From positions 65,548,850-65,612,849 of the forward strand of contig CM054113.1 of NCBI GenBank assembly GCA_028673005.1: a DNA stretch of 64,000 bases, written 5' to 3'. Shown here one piece after another: positions 13,801-28,798 of the stretch (positions within the stretch are counted from its first letter, which is position 1; every line of letters starts with the position of its first letter). This stretch comes from Tanypteryx hageni. Its lineage: Eukaryota; Arthropoda; Insecta; Odonata; Petaluridae. The notes under the pieces were generated by a model. The model was not told where the DNA came from, made no database searches, and worked only from the letters and a program-made list of their open reading frames with translations. The position numbers and the translations under genes are program-made.

Positions 13801-16800
13801 GTCAATGATCAATTTTTCAAATAAAAAAACCTGAACAAATTTTTAAAAACATAATTATGCATAAAAAGTACATAGCTTGCAATTCTTCCCCTCATTAATA
13901 ATAACAGAATATCATTTGGAGGACTTGGAATTATAAGAATTAGCTCCTTCAATCTCTAATCAATTTCTTCTCCTTTACATTATTATTCTTGACTAGTAGC
14001 TTTTTTCATAACACTAACATTTGAACACGTATCTACAATTCCATCGCCAATTACTTGATAGACTTCTATATGATATAAAGATCAATTTTACTCAGTATAT
14101 TATTTTTTTCACATACCATTCATACTGTTAATTCTGGTATCAGATGCTGAAACCAAACTTTTTTCTTTTTTTGAAGCCACCGTCACTAGTATCTGACAGA
14201 GAATAGATCTTGCATTGTGGCCTTGTACTGTGCTAAATAAAGGTGCAATGGACCTGTGAAAATGAACCAATATGACAAATTAATTTTCAACACTGCTTTA
14301 GATAGATATGTCTTCATTAGGGCAAGATTAAGACTCGCTTGTCTCATCTTCCATTTCACTTAATTCACTTTAATTTTAAAATGGCCATTTAACGTTATAA
14401 TAGGAATAATTTTATAATTTATATTTCACCAATACTGTCTGGCCCCTTTATTGAGAAACTAAAATTTTTTAACTATTATATGTTACATCTTTGTTTTATA
14501 AGCCATAATTCTGTAAGGGACTTTAGCAACAAAATGTTTGAAAACTAGCAAAGTTGGTAGGTTATTTCAAAAAGAAGTGAAAATGCATCTATTTGCAATA
14601 TTATTATTGCAAATTGCCACCAATTTGCAAAACCCATACCTTAAAAACTTAGTCGGGTTTGGTACGTTGCGCAGCAGGTTGTTTGCAGTCAGAAGAAGCT
14701 GGCACATTTGCTCTCCAGTAGCTCCAAGAGATGCTTTGCGGACAGCGATAGGGAGAATCAACTGAATCAGCGATTCACTGTCCTCAGGTTCCCAAACCAA
14801 CTCCGATAAGAGGGCGAGTACTCTAAGGTCTCTGGCAGAAGGTGAACTTCCTTTTCTCAGAGCACGAAAACGTTGATAAATGACTCCCAAAATGGATGGA
14901 ATATGAGGCAATATCAATGAACTTCCAAAGTTTAGTTTATGCGACACTGGAAAAACAAAATGCCAAATCACAAAAAATTAACCATACTACAGTAGAAACC
15001 TATTTATCCGGTGCTCCATGATCCGGACTTCCGGATTATCCAGACCTATAGACGGACGGAACAATAGGCACAACGAGCGAGCGAGGTTCAAGGTCATGAG
15101 TTCTAAAAGTAACTACATTGTAGGAAATGACTCACTCGCTCTCCCATTCCCACCCATCCTTGCCTCATACTCTGCCGAGGAAAGAACACTTGATGCCTTC
15201 CGGTCCCACCATTTTATATTTGTAAGTTCACAGCTAACAGAGCCAGTGCAAATAGTATATCGGGCTGCGCATTTTTGTGTGCTTTGTGTTGTTTTATTTT
15301 ACGTTTGTGAACATGGCGACAAAAAAAAAGTGGTTATGTCAATGGAACAAAAGCTACAAGCTCCGTTTCATATTGATCAAGGTGAATCTTTAAAAACAAT
15401 CCCACTTGAATTAGGAGTGTGGAAACAACTGTTTCAGACTGGAAGAAAAACAGGAAGGAAACTGAGGATTTCTGTTCTAAAATGGTGGCCAAAGATAGTT
15501 TAGGCAATAGAGGGACTACAAAAAAGGCAAAAAATGAAACGCTTGATGAGGCTTTATACATGTGGTTCGTGCAAGGATGTGAAGAGGGAGTTCCGTTATC
15601 AGGCCCAATCCTACAAGCAAAGGCTCTCAGTCTCAATGAAAAATTAGGTCCATTGTTCACTGCAAGTATAGGATGATTAGGAAGGTGGAAGGCTTGACAT
15701 GGCATTCGACAGCTTCGTATTTCCGATAAAATCCTTTCAGGGGACTCGGCTGCTAGCGAGGAGTTTAAAATTAAGTTTCTTAATGAAACGAATACTTTGT
15801 GGTTTCCACAACTTTAATTTAACACAAAGTTGAGCCTGACCTCATTAATAAGTTTCTTAAATTTGCTAGCGATGAAAATTTAGTGCCATCGCAAATTTTT
15901 AATGCTGATGAGACTGGATTATTTTTTTAAATGTTGCCCAAGAAAACAATCACCTCAAAGCTTGATTCTGCAGCAATGGGACACAAATCAAGTAAAGAAA
16001 GAGTGACACTGCTTACGCGCAGTGACGCATCTGGTAAATTAAAACTACTCCTCGTAGTGATAGGAAAGTTGGCTAAGCCTCGAGCACTCAAAAATGTCAA
16101 CTCAAATGCCCTTCCAGTTGTGTACAAATCACAGTAATCAGCCTGGATGAGTGCAGCTATTTTTAAGGACTGGTTTTTTAGCAACTTTGTTCCTGCAGTA
16201 AAAAAACACTTAAAAGAAGAAGGGTTACCAGAAAGAGCTGTCCTCTTCCTTGATAATGCCCCCTCCCACCCAGCGGAAGAAGAGTTGACAACTGGAAAAA
16301 TCTTGGTGAAATTTTTTCCACCCCAAGTGATGACCCTCATCCAATCTATGGATCAGGTAGTTATAGAGGCATTGAGGCGCCGCTACAGAAAAAATGCCCA
16401 CTACTGTTTTAGAAGAAGATATTCTGAGGAAGAAAAATCAAGTTTCATGGCTCTTCTTCAGCAAGTGAATATTAAGACCGTCATTTACATGTGCACTGCA
16501 GTGTGGGACAAAATCTGTAGCTCAACTCTTACTAAGAGTTGGAAGAAACTTGGGCCTGAAATTCCGACGGAAACAACTGAAGAAGAAAGTGCTCCAATCA
16601 ATGATGCTCACTTTGTGGAGATGTTTAAATGCTTGGAAGGCTGCTCTGATATTCAAGAAGATATCGCCCCATGGATAACATGTGAAGATGATGTAGGTCG
16701 CCAACTCCTGAGGACAACATTGTGGAAGTGTGTTCATCAAAGCAGGACGTGGAAGACAGTTCTGATGATGAGGAGTGTGAGAAAACAACAAGATTAAATC

Positions 16801-19800
16801 ACACAGAAGCAACGAAAATGTTAAAGGGGTTGATGGCCTACTTTGAGAAGCAGAGTGACACATCAGCCAATGAACTGCTCACCTTGAAACGTCTGCGAGA
16901 TCGTGCAGTGAAAAAACGTGCATCTTCATTAAAACAAAAAACCATAATGGACTTTTTTAACTAGTTTATTTAGAACTATTTGTGGTGTGTTTCTTCTTCT
17001 GTGTTTAGGAATTAGAACTGCATTTCTTATGTTAGTAAAAATTACTATTTCACTCACTTGAATTTTTATTTAATGTTTGTCATTTTTGTGGGTTTACTTC
17101 ACAACCTTTTATCCAATGTTTAAAAAATTGTATAGTTTTGTACAGTCTTTTACAACATAAAATTATATTATTCAAAGCAATTAATAGTTTATCATTTTAA
17201 TTTTTAACATCCTATATGATCTGAAATACAAAAATGTACATTATGAAGAATTTCAGGATTTTCGGTAATCCGGACTGGGTCCGGTCTCATCAAGTCCGGA
17301 TAAATGGGTTTCTACTGTAGTATGCAAGACAAAACATTTAGTTGTAATATGAAATTTATAACATATGGCGACTTTTCACCTATAATTACATCAAATAACA
17401 GAATTCAACTTAAAATATGACTGCGTCTTCCTTACAGTAAATAGTTTTAACCTTAATTTTACTTCAAAACAATTAATTACTCAGAAAAACCATGACAAAG
17501 ATTCTTTCAAAAATGTTCCCTTATGATGGCCAACAAAAAACATTTATTTTTATTGTCAATAATAATGAAATGATTCTACAAGTCAGTCAGAACGGCAAAG
17601 GGGAAGTTTAGATTAATTTAAAAAAATGCAATAACTTTTGATAGAAACTCACACTGCAAATTATCAATGCGCTCCGTTTGCAGCTCAACAATAGGGCCAA
17701 CATCAAGCGGAGGTAATTCCGGCCAGGCATCAGCTTCCTCTGCCACTTCCATTGGTATTCCTACCTCCTCTAACGATGCATATGTGATCAATCTCTCGAC
17801 CATATCCAAGATGGCATTTACTACAGATGGTTTAGCCTTATTTCCATCAAGCAAACTCATTATTGCAGGGATCACTGAATCATACTTAGCATCTGCACCA
17901 AAACGCTTTTTCGCCAGCAAAGGGTAATATCTAAAATGAAATTCAGTTTAATAATAAATATATTTAAAATATGAAATAAATAAATGTTAAAGCTACGACT
18001 TTATTCCAATGCCTTCATGTAAGCATAAAAAATTAATTTATATAACAAGCAAATAAAAAAGTATAGTTAATGTTTTCAGTTTCCAAGCTTCTGTAAATGA
18101 CCAAGTTTTAAAAACTCAAGATTTAATAAATAAATTTTAGACAAACCATTTGCCAACATGCAATCATAAAGTCCATGTTAAGAATAAGATTGAAGATTGT
18201 AAAACTGATATCAGAAGACAAAATTATTCATAATCAGCCTGCACTTTGTTATTCTAACCACTTGTTATGAATGAAGTTTCACAAGCAAAATGCATGTAAT
18301 AATCGAACATGGCTGTTCGATATATGTACTTGTCAATTCCAACTTAATCGTTCACTTTTTTGCAACATTTGACCTATTTGACTTTAGTCCACAATAATCC
18401 ATATTTTCATCCCTACAGCTCTTCAGGAAGCAATGAATTTAACCTTTAAATGACAGAGTTAAATGTCTCTCGGTAGACACTCGCTGCCGGATTTAATTTT
18501 GGCCATTTAAAGTTTTATTGCATTCGATTAGGAAATATCTTGTATTTCTTGAACTATTAGTGATAATATGTTCAAATAAAAAGCATTATTTAATAAATTG
18601 TTTGGGGAATAATGTAATTAAGTCTTTTATAGTAAAAGAAAACAAAAAAATGCAAACATGGCATAATTCTATTATATAACAATGATAAATTCAATAAAAA
18701 CATTAGTGATAATTTTTATAGTTCATTTTTCATGCATTACAATACGAATTTCATTCTGCATTGCACTTAGAAATCCTGCTTTGTGTAGAATTCTTCAAAA
18801 CAGGAAAATACATACAGATCAACATCGCATATTTTGCCAGTGCCGTCTGTAATTTCCCTTCTCTGAGCATACTCAGAATCGAAGGCAATTTCCCTTTACG
18901 GGTCAGTTTTTATTTTCTTTCGCCTCTAATCAACCAAATGGGGCCCCGCTTGCACCTTGTCTTCCCTTTAGGGAAGTTTTTGAGGGAATATGCCTCTTCT
19001 TCGATAAGTTCCCTCACAAATGCAAGGCAAAACTGCCAATGCGTCATTTGCTCCCCCTGACCTTAGTAAAACATAGCTATTGAGGCACTGTGACCTTGAG
19101 GAGGTGGAAGAAGAGCTTCTTCATCCACTTTCAACACCCTTAGACTGTGAAGAGGTCAGGGTCGGGGAGTTGGATAGGGGCTAGGCTAACGCTCTCACCC
19201 TTTTTCTGTTTTCTCTCAGTGTGAGGTGTCCCCACCCCCAGTAGTTAGGTCTACCGCATGTTTGCCTCGACATCTTGAGAACAGGCCTCTAGAAGGACCC
19301 CTCCCAAATTTCACACATCCATGACGAATGCAACATATGGGGGCGACTTTCAAACTAAGTGTGCCCGTACGGGCACCGGGCACGCCAGGTGTTTAAAGGT
19401 TAAGTAATATCTTATAGGAATCAATGTTGACAGAATGACAAATCACCATTTCTTGATATACTTCTAACACTAATTCATTAATTTCAAAACGAAATCTTCA
19501 CTAGCATCAAAATAAAATACAATACAAAAATGGTATTCTAGCATTTTTTCTATTACATACCAGCTAAAAACAATAAAGAGAACCTTTTTTTATCGAATAG
19601 ATGTATTGATGGTACAGCAAATTCAGGCTAATAATACAGTGAAATGTCAGTATAACGAAGGTTTGCGGATGACAAAAATATATTCATTACAATGAAATGC
19701 AATTTTAAAAATTTAGAGGGAGCGCAAGATTTCTTCCCCCTGACAGTAGCACCAAAAACAGTAACTCAGAGAACTGCGTAGTGCTTAAGACATCATTGTA

Positions 19801-22800
19801 ATCATAGTAGGAAAAGGAAGTCTTAAAAATTTAGAAATAGTATGAGTAATATATTGATATAAAGTGAATATGCAACTACAACAACTCAACCCATAACCAT
19901 CTTAACAGAATGTTTTATTGGAATAAAAAGGAAAAGTTTTTCAATGTACAAACAGTGTTTATTCATACGAGAACATATTACTGTAGGATGTAGTTCCATA
20001 TTTGGCCATAGTCATTTGCGGCGCCACAGTCAAGGGTAATATATTGCACTTTAGCCAAAATGTCAGAACTGGTTACATATAACAAAATAATTATAAAGAA
20101 AGAAATCATGAATTAGTGTTTACTTCTTAAAAAAGTCTGTAATTTTTTTCTGAAAGGTCCAATAGAGCTGTGAAGAACTTACTTGCTTACTTGGTTGCTA
20201 GTCGGGTAATTGTCCAATACACTTGCCTGGACTGAGATTTCAGTGACAAGGAGAGGGTCACAGATTTTGATGAAAATCGACCAGGTGATTGATTCTACAT
20301 AAAAAATAAGGAGACCCATGTCTCAGGCTTTTTGTGACCCATGGGTTAGAGAAATCAGTGTCAAAAATAGTCAAAAACATCGCATGCTACTTAATAGGCT
20401 TCATTGTCGAATTTTTATCAGCTCACCCATTCCTGTTCTTAGCAACAATTCAACAATGAAGCCTATTAAGTTGCATGCAATGTTTTTGCATATTTTCGAT
20501 GCTGATTTCTCGAACCCAAGGGCCCATTCACAGAAACCGCGAGACAGGGGTCTCCTTTTCGATGTAGAATCACCTGGTCAATTTTTATCAAAATCTGTGA
20601 CCCTTGTGTTTAAATCACTGCAGCTTTGCCAAATGCTAAAAACCAAACCCAGTAAAGATCAAAAAGTGTACATCGTATTGTTTAAGGAATTTATTTTTAC
20701 AAACTTCGTTATAATGATCATATTTTTTTCATACCAAGATGAATTTTTATTGCACTAAACCAATATTTTCGTTACAATGATATTCGTTAAAACAAAAATT
20801 TTTACATAATGTTACGTAGTCAATTGGTCGAGGACGGAATATAATTTTGTTTTAATGAATATTTCATTACTCCGGCATTCGTTACACTGACATTTTATTA
20901 TATGAGGATTTAAATGTGATATTTGAAAATGCTACTGCCAGTCTTGAAGTACAAATAAAAATATTTCTATTCCAATGGATTTGGTTATTCATTCCTTCCT
21001 TATTATTTAAAACCATTCCAAATTGTAAGCAACCCGAGTTAATATTTATTACCTGGGATTTTCACTCCACACCATAAACAACTTCAGAAGGGCAGTTGGG
21101 CTATGGATACCTTCAATAGGCAGTTGATCCAACCATGGCCAAATACAAGCTTCAAAGAGTGCTTCCAAATCTCCGACATTTACTTCATCATTAACCGATG
21201 ATGCAGACCATGGATAATGTTCCAATCGGCGGAAAAAGGTGGCAACAGCCGCAAGACCTGAGGTCCTTGCAGAACGCAATGAAGTCAAATGGCAAGAATG
21301 AATCAAAGCCTTTTTAGAATACTCTCCTGCGATTAATGCATTGGTACAAAGGATGCACCGAAGAAGAAAACACAGTGCTTTGCTAGGTTCTGACAAAGTT
21401 TGTTTCATAGGAAGTAGCAGATTTCCCAGGCGTTCTACTACCACAACCAAAAGATTTGAAGCACTAAGGAGTCGTTTGGGATGCACAGCTCGTTCAAGCT
21501 CCACTGAAGTCATTATGCACCTAACCATTCCAGTTACTTCTGAACTATCTGAAATGAGAAAGACAACAAAAAAGGATTTTACATTTCAAATAGAGTCAAA
21601 GGATAGCTAACCTGCCTGGCTTTTAATGCTAATGAATCCTGCCAAGAGCATGGTTATTTGTGCTTATCTTTGTTATTTTTGAAATGCTCATCATGCTGTT
21701 TATAAATTAATTAGAAATAAGAAATTAATAAAAAATAGTACTAAATAAATAAATAGTAATAAAATTTGGAACTTAAATTTTATCTTGACCTTCCTCTATA
21801 AATCAATCAGGGCTTTCGAAATTTCTGAAGTCTTTTCCTGCAAGTTTTAGTGCAAAAGAAAATGTGTATGTGGCACTTTTGCTTCTATATGTCTTAAATC
21901 ATAAAATAAGAAACCTCATGATCAGATACTATCTAGCAAAATCTCACTGAGTTCAAGCAGAACTCTCCAATGCATAAGTTTTGCATCATTTCAAGGTTTC
22001 TTATTTCTTACATGTAATGATAATAACAATATGCAAGTAGTAATACTGCACTCATCTACCTTCATATCAATCTAAAACATTGTTTTGATGGATGTTGATG
22101 CGATCAGAAATAAACGTGATGGTGTTAACCCTCGAGCAGGCACACTGGAGTATAAAGTATGCCAATTTTACTGATTTCAATTAGCAACACTGCTTCGTGT
22201 CTGACATCATCCAGACTTTGTATATTCCTTTAGTGTCATTCTGACTTCCAACTGAGAAAAGCGTCACAATTTAAAGAGCTGTAGCAACGTATAAAATCGG
22301 AGTGATAATAGTGGAAGTCATCACTGTTGTACAGAATACGCTGCATGCCTGGTCATGTCTTTGTTTGCTTTATTTTCGTTCTTCGAACAGATGCAGCTGT
22401 GTATACAATAACCAATTTCATTAATTCAAATTAGGAAACAGTGTACATGCCTAATCCCTGTTGTTCTTCGTGCATTCTTTAAATCTTATTTTGTTGTTTT
22501 TGTTTTGTTTTTTGATAAAGGTGTAATTTTTCAAAGTGCTGCTCTATCGTCATTTACTAGACACAACCATTAAATGTGATTCTTGCAATAAGCATGTCAA
22601 AGCAATGTATATTTGTGATACACGTAATGCTGAAGAAAGTACTTCAGATTAATAATGGCAATTTTGTAATGGATACTAAAATTTGTTTGTTATAATATTA
22701 AATTATTTTTAATTTGAATTCAATTTATGTTTAATCAAGAATTGCCATTGTGAGTAATAGTTATGAGAAATAAAACATCATTTTGATAGAAATAAACCAA

Positions 22801-25800
22801 TAATCCCTTCAAACACAAGCTAATTTGGGTAAGGGATAGAATACATACACATTTCATAAAACAAAAGAAAATACAAATCCTAATTTCGATGCAAATAAAA
22901 GCAAAAGATGGCAATGTCTATTCATGTTCAATTTCTTTTACATTGTTTTATGCTTTTCAAATAATACTTTTATGATTGTTATGAGAGAAATTTTTGTTTT
23001 TCATGAAGATCCATCCACATAGTTGATATTTTTCTTCTCCAGAGTTAGTACTTTGTAAAGAATTAAATATATTCAAAATAATATTTTGTAGAAATTTAAA
23101 GGGTTTAGTTGATTTATCTATCCAAGGGTAATGGAAGAAGCTTAGCAGTTAAACAATTAAAATATACGAAGCATATATAATGCAAGAGGTATACGTTGGG
23201 TATTAAATAACTTATATACTATATAATACAGCTCTGTTCTGAAAAAGTGAAATTGAAAGCAAACTATTGAATTAAGGCAACTGCTAGTGTCAAAAGAAGC
23301 CTAACATACCAAACTGCTACTGAAAACAGCTTGAAATTTAAATGCCAAGTTGAGGATGATTACCTTCAATGTAAGGAGTTAACAGGTTGAAGGCCATTTT
23401 AAGGAAAATGACTATTTCCACATCATGGCAGCCAGCGATGAAACGTAGCACAAGAGATCTTCTTAAATGACCTGTTCGCTTATTTCCAGATTGCATTTTG
23501 CTGTATAATATCCTGAATGATGGGGATAGAAAAAGAGAAACTTTTAGATATACTATACAAATTCCTACAGCAACAAAAAATTAAATCTATCACTATAATG
23601 ACACCACCTTCTGGCCAATGTGTTTATTTGCAACAACAGAAACTATTACCATTATGTTTCTGCAAGTGGGATCAAATAGAAGAAGACATGCTAGCTAAGA
23701 TTGTATATAAGAAGAGATATAAGACACGGTACTATCCTGTTATCATCCCACAAATTTTATTTTATAGTTTTGACCATGCAAATGCAACATAAATAAAATT
23801 AAATTATTGAAAAGAGAGTGTTGCGAGACACTGTGAAACAATACAATAGTAAATAAACAAAAACTCCTTCACCGTAAAAAGGAAGAGAATACACTCACGC
23901 TGCAGGTTGCTGGTAAACACCGTCGCAGGACCTAAGTCAAAAAGAGACACATGCAGAAGCATGCAAAATCCACTCGCACAGTAAACTCGAACCAAAAACT
24001 AAAACTAGACACCGATGTTTCGACAGCTAAGCTGTCATCTTCAGTAGTGTGGGATGTAGGAGGGAGAAGGAGGGTATATATACAAGGAGTGACGATTGGG
24101 GAGAGGGGGAAAAAAGTGAAAGGATTTGGAATGGTTAACCAAGTAATTGAAAAAGGGGGGAGTGGGGGATTCTTCTGCATGTCTCTTTTTGACTTAGGTA
24201 CTGTGACGGTGTTTACCAGCAACCTGCAGCGTGAGTATCCTCTTCCTTTTTACCACGAAGGAGTTTGTTTATTTACTATTCAATTAAATTATTGTTATTT
24301 TTTCAGCTTGGGGTGGATTGGGAGGTCAAGGGTATAATTAGTTGGGACCTGGTTAAAGGTCCAAAAGTTGAAGGGCTGAAAGTCGAAGGGCTGAAAGTCG
24401 AGGGACCAAAAGTCAAAGGGCTGACAGTTAAAGGGCCGAATACCACTGAGTAAAAAATAAGGGTCAACAACATCAATATGCAAAAATAGATAAATCATTA
24501 ACTCAATTAAACGGACTTATGCATTGGATAGAAGATATATCAGGATATACTGTTCTGTAGCATTAATCATGTTATTCAATGGGCTCATTAGGAACGTAAA
24601 CATCACAAACGCACCGAAATTGTAATCACTGTCAGCGGACATGTATTAAAGTGTAATAATGAAAATGCGTCCTCGGAATTCACATTGCATAAGGTATTTT
24701 TGCATATATTAACAAAATTTTCACTATTAATTATAAATAATGTATATTTTAATATTTTTGATACATGACTGCCAATTATTCCATTTTGGGGATGTGTTTG
24801 TTAATGTCAGTAATGAGAAAAGTAATAATCTTACCTTCGACGTATAAGATGCAGGCTGATTTTGGAGGTAATTTTTCTGAAAAAATGCATCTTATATGCC
24901 GGAAAATATGGTAACTCCCTGAACCTTGGATATTACAGACTTTGGTTAAAACAGATTTTTGCTACCCTCCTCTGGCAATCCATTATAACTGAGGTTGACT
25001 ATATATCAAAATTGTGCTAAATGAACATGTGCTAATCAGGGCACACCTGTAGTGATTGATTTTCTAGCTACAAAAGACCTAAAAATTTGGCATTTGCTAG
25101 GATGCCAGGCAAATTGGTACTAATTTTGAAAGGATTTAAGCTCTCAATGCAATTAGCTATCATTACTTTGACTGCATGTACTTCAAAGGATAAATTCATA
25201 AAAAATAAAAAAAAGATGAGCTTCGCTGGCAAGATAAAATGATACAAATAAACTTTTTTCTCCTGAAGCCGCATAGTGGGAAGTTTGCCTCAGCATCGGC
25301 TGTTCACCAACACTTTTGCTTGTGACCAGCTGTTGATGAAAAAGTTTTTACCTTAACGAACCTGCTTTCTTCAGGGGAAAAAGATAAATTCATACCGTAT
25401 AAATCAAATGTTCATTCCCATTTCAATGAAACTGAGAGAAAAATATACATAGAAGAGAACCCTTGCTGTTATTATTATATACTTGCAATATTGATTATGT
25501 GATGTACAGAGTATATGTATAGTATCAAGGATTTTTTATCAAATAGTGATATCTACGTAAATCTGCACTAAAATAAAAAAAGAAAATCAGGAAAGTTTTG
25601 GGCTCTACCGTTAACCTCAACTAATGAAGGACAATTTGATTAAAGAGTGGCCAGAAGAGATTTCCTTTATATTTTCAAGTTCTTGAATCATAAAATAAGA
25701 AAAACATGCAAACAGAACTGCTGAAATCTCATAGAATTTATGCAGAACTCTCAAGATAAAGTATAGCTGGGGTGCCCATTACATAGACTGTGATTGATTG

Positions 25801-28734
25801 ACCAGTTGACCGTGGAGCCATTTTTGGTTGATCTCAAGTAAAGTAATAAATAATTCATTTACAATCTAAAAATCAAAAAGTATATAAAATTTCTGATAAG
25901 AAATATTATAAAAGTATATACAAGTGAAAAATGAAAGCCTTCCATTGCAAAAACTAATACCGTAAATACCCGTGTATAATGCGCACCCTCGTATAACGCA
26001 CAGGATGCTGGTGTAGGGTGATGTCATGCATAAGATGACGATTCTGATAACAACATCGAAGAAGAATGGTCCAGTGACGAAGAATTTCTTGGCTTTTAAA
26101 ATGAATAAATACTGAATTCATTCTTTTCATATCTAATTAATGTATGTTTATAGAATTAGTTAATAAATTTTAACTATTATCTATCTTACTTTTCGTAAAA
26201 ATCGCCAATAAAATTATGAGGATACCCCGGCAGTAATTAATGTGCCGAAATTGTGGAAATATGGGGTCAAATGAAAATAGGAAGATTATGTACCCTCGCA
26301 TAACACGCATCCTAATTTTTAACTCAAATATTTAAAAAAAAGTGCGCATTATACGTCGGTATTTGCGGTAATATAGATTCCTAGCCTCCAAGGCCAGCTT
26401 GAGGCAAGTGCCTAAAAAAAAATGGGTCAAATTTGATTTGACCACAGTTATCCCTGTGCACTTAGAACAGGGGCACATCATCAAGGGGTGTGCACCCAGC
26501 CCCACAAATGATCACCGCTGGAAGTTCAAAAAATGAATATTTTGTACAAATTGCTATGGTATGCCATTAAAAATGTCAAATTGATATTTTGTTTGATTAA
26601 CATTTATTAAAAGTTCTTCTTATGTATATTATTTCTTTTTTAAATTTGTGAAAAATATAGATCTCAGCTGGGTAACTGTAAGAAAAGTAGATCTTATACC
26701 CAAAAAAAGTGGGCACCCCTTAAGTATAGCATCACTTCATGGTTTTCCTATTTCAAGATGTAATAGCACTAGTTATTCATACAGCATCATTTTTTGTATC
26801 AAACAGAGCAAAGAGCAACAAATGCTTCAATATAATGAATAACTCATAGAATTCTGAAGATATTTTGACTGAAAATTTTTAAACGAAATAATCAACTTCA
26901 GTGATATAAAACAGCATCACAAACTTACCGCATCACTATTGGAACCAGTTGACTCCGATGCTCCTCTCTCACCAATTCACTTTCTTTGTCAATGCGGAAT
27001 AGATTAAGTTCCGACTTGAATTTTTTCTCGTCGATTAAATTATACAAATTTTCTCTGGAAGCAATAAAATGATATTAAAACCATTATTAAAGATAAATCC
27101 TATGTAATTAAATTGAAAAACAAGAGAAGAAAATCAGAAAACCATGGATCACTAAGGAAATGGTGGAGAAAATGGATGAGAGATGAAAATGGAAAAATGT
27201 TAACAGTGAAGAAGGTAGAGCTAACTATAGACAATGAGTTGAGAAGGGTAACAAATAAAGCTAGAGAAAATTGGATAAAAGAAAAATAAGATGAAATACA
27301 ACAAATGGAGAAGTTAGGACGGTACGATATGATGTACACCAGGTCACTGGAATTAGAAGATAAAAAATCTAATGGAATTTGTGATAAAAGAATTATGAAT
27401 ACGGATGGGAAGATAGTCTCAGAAACAAAGGATGTAGCACAGGTATGGGAAGAATACATTAAGGAATTATACAGCAAACAGGCAGGAGCGGCAAAAATTG
27501 AACTGGAAGATGAGGAAAACATTGAAGAAGACAACTTAGGACCAAGTATTATGGAGAGCGAAGTAGAAAAAGCGATAGTGGAACTAAAGAAGGGGAAAGC
27601 CACGGGCAGCGATGAAATACCGGCTGAGATACTAAAAGTCATAGGATCAGGACTAAAAGTGATCACGAAATTAATTAATAAGATTTATGACATGGGAGAG
27701 TGGCCTCAGGATTTCCTAGAAGTAACAATGATTCCTCTAAAGAAGAAGCCCAATGCAGTGTAGAGATTACAGAACAATAAGCTTTCTGTCACACACTTCG
27801 AAGATCATCACGAGGATTCCTAATAAAAGGCTGGAGAAAAAGGCAGAACAAATGCTAGGGGAAGATCAATTCAGTTTTAGAAAAGGACGAGGAACTAGAG
27901 ATGCTATAGGAGCTCTTTAAATAGGGGGAATTGTTGTGAACTTATACATGAACTTGGAGAGTTAGACAGTGACTTAAGAAATTCTGAAACAATTTGTACA
28001 GCAAGAGGCCTTCTTTCAAACCTACAAGATTTAGACTAATTTTCTTCTTGCTGTTTTTTCTTCTATATACCCCATGTGGATGTGTTATTTCAAGTAATCC
28101 AGAAAAACGTTTTTGATATCAGTTTCTGTATTAAAAAAGTTGAGGATTATTCCAATTATATTAAGAAAATTAGAGAAGATTTTGATAGTATATGAGACAG
28201 AGTGAACATAGCATGTCCAAATAATGATGATTCTTCCAAAAAAAAAAAGACTCAGACTTACTATCATCTCAAGCAAAGACAAATTTGTCGTAAAGGAGAA
28301 CATTTTTTGAAATTATTGATGTCATTTGCATGAATATCACCGACAGGTTCAGTGACATTTCAAAACTCAAATTCTTAAATTTGTTAGATACAAGACAATT
28401 TCAGGATTTCCAAAAAAGTTTCCAGAAGAAAGTTTTTTGCTTAAAACAGACTTACGGCAGGTTCTTTGATTTTTTGAGCCTGAGAAGTGAGTTCTCTGTG
28501 CTTTACAAAGATCAAGACTTGCACAAAAACAACATTGTTGCTGAAATTATGCCAGGGGCCAAAGTTTTACGACGACATGACTGACATCTTCACAAGAAGA
28601 AACCGGAGAGAAGAACTACACTACAAAAACTGAGGTACTTGTACATTTTATCACATTATATTTGGCTTTTTTTACATCTCGCCTTGCCCCCCCCCCCCCA
28701 CACACACACCCACCCACCCACCCACCCCCCCCCA

Positions 28735-28798
<64 letters not shown>

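Noticed and set aside
20318..20758. 146-codon ORF as a gene
   Set aside because: It runs through the hairpin arm and the Tigger-like sub-terminal region; no family resemblance.
22127..22160. Possible piggyBac end TTAACCCTCGAGCAGG
   Set aside because: No matching second end was found within the intron.
27100..27666. 188-codon minus-strand ORF rich in Ser and Phe
   Set aside because: It is the antisense shadow of the LINE reverse transcriptase fragment.
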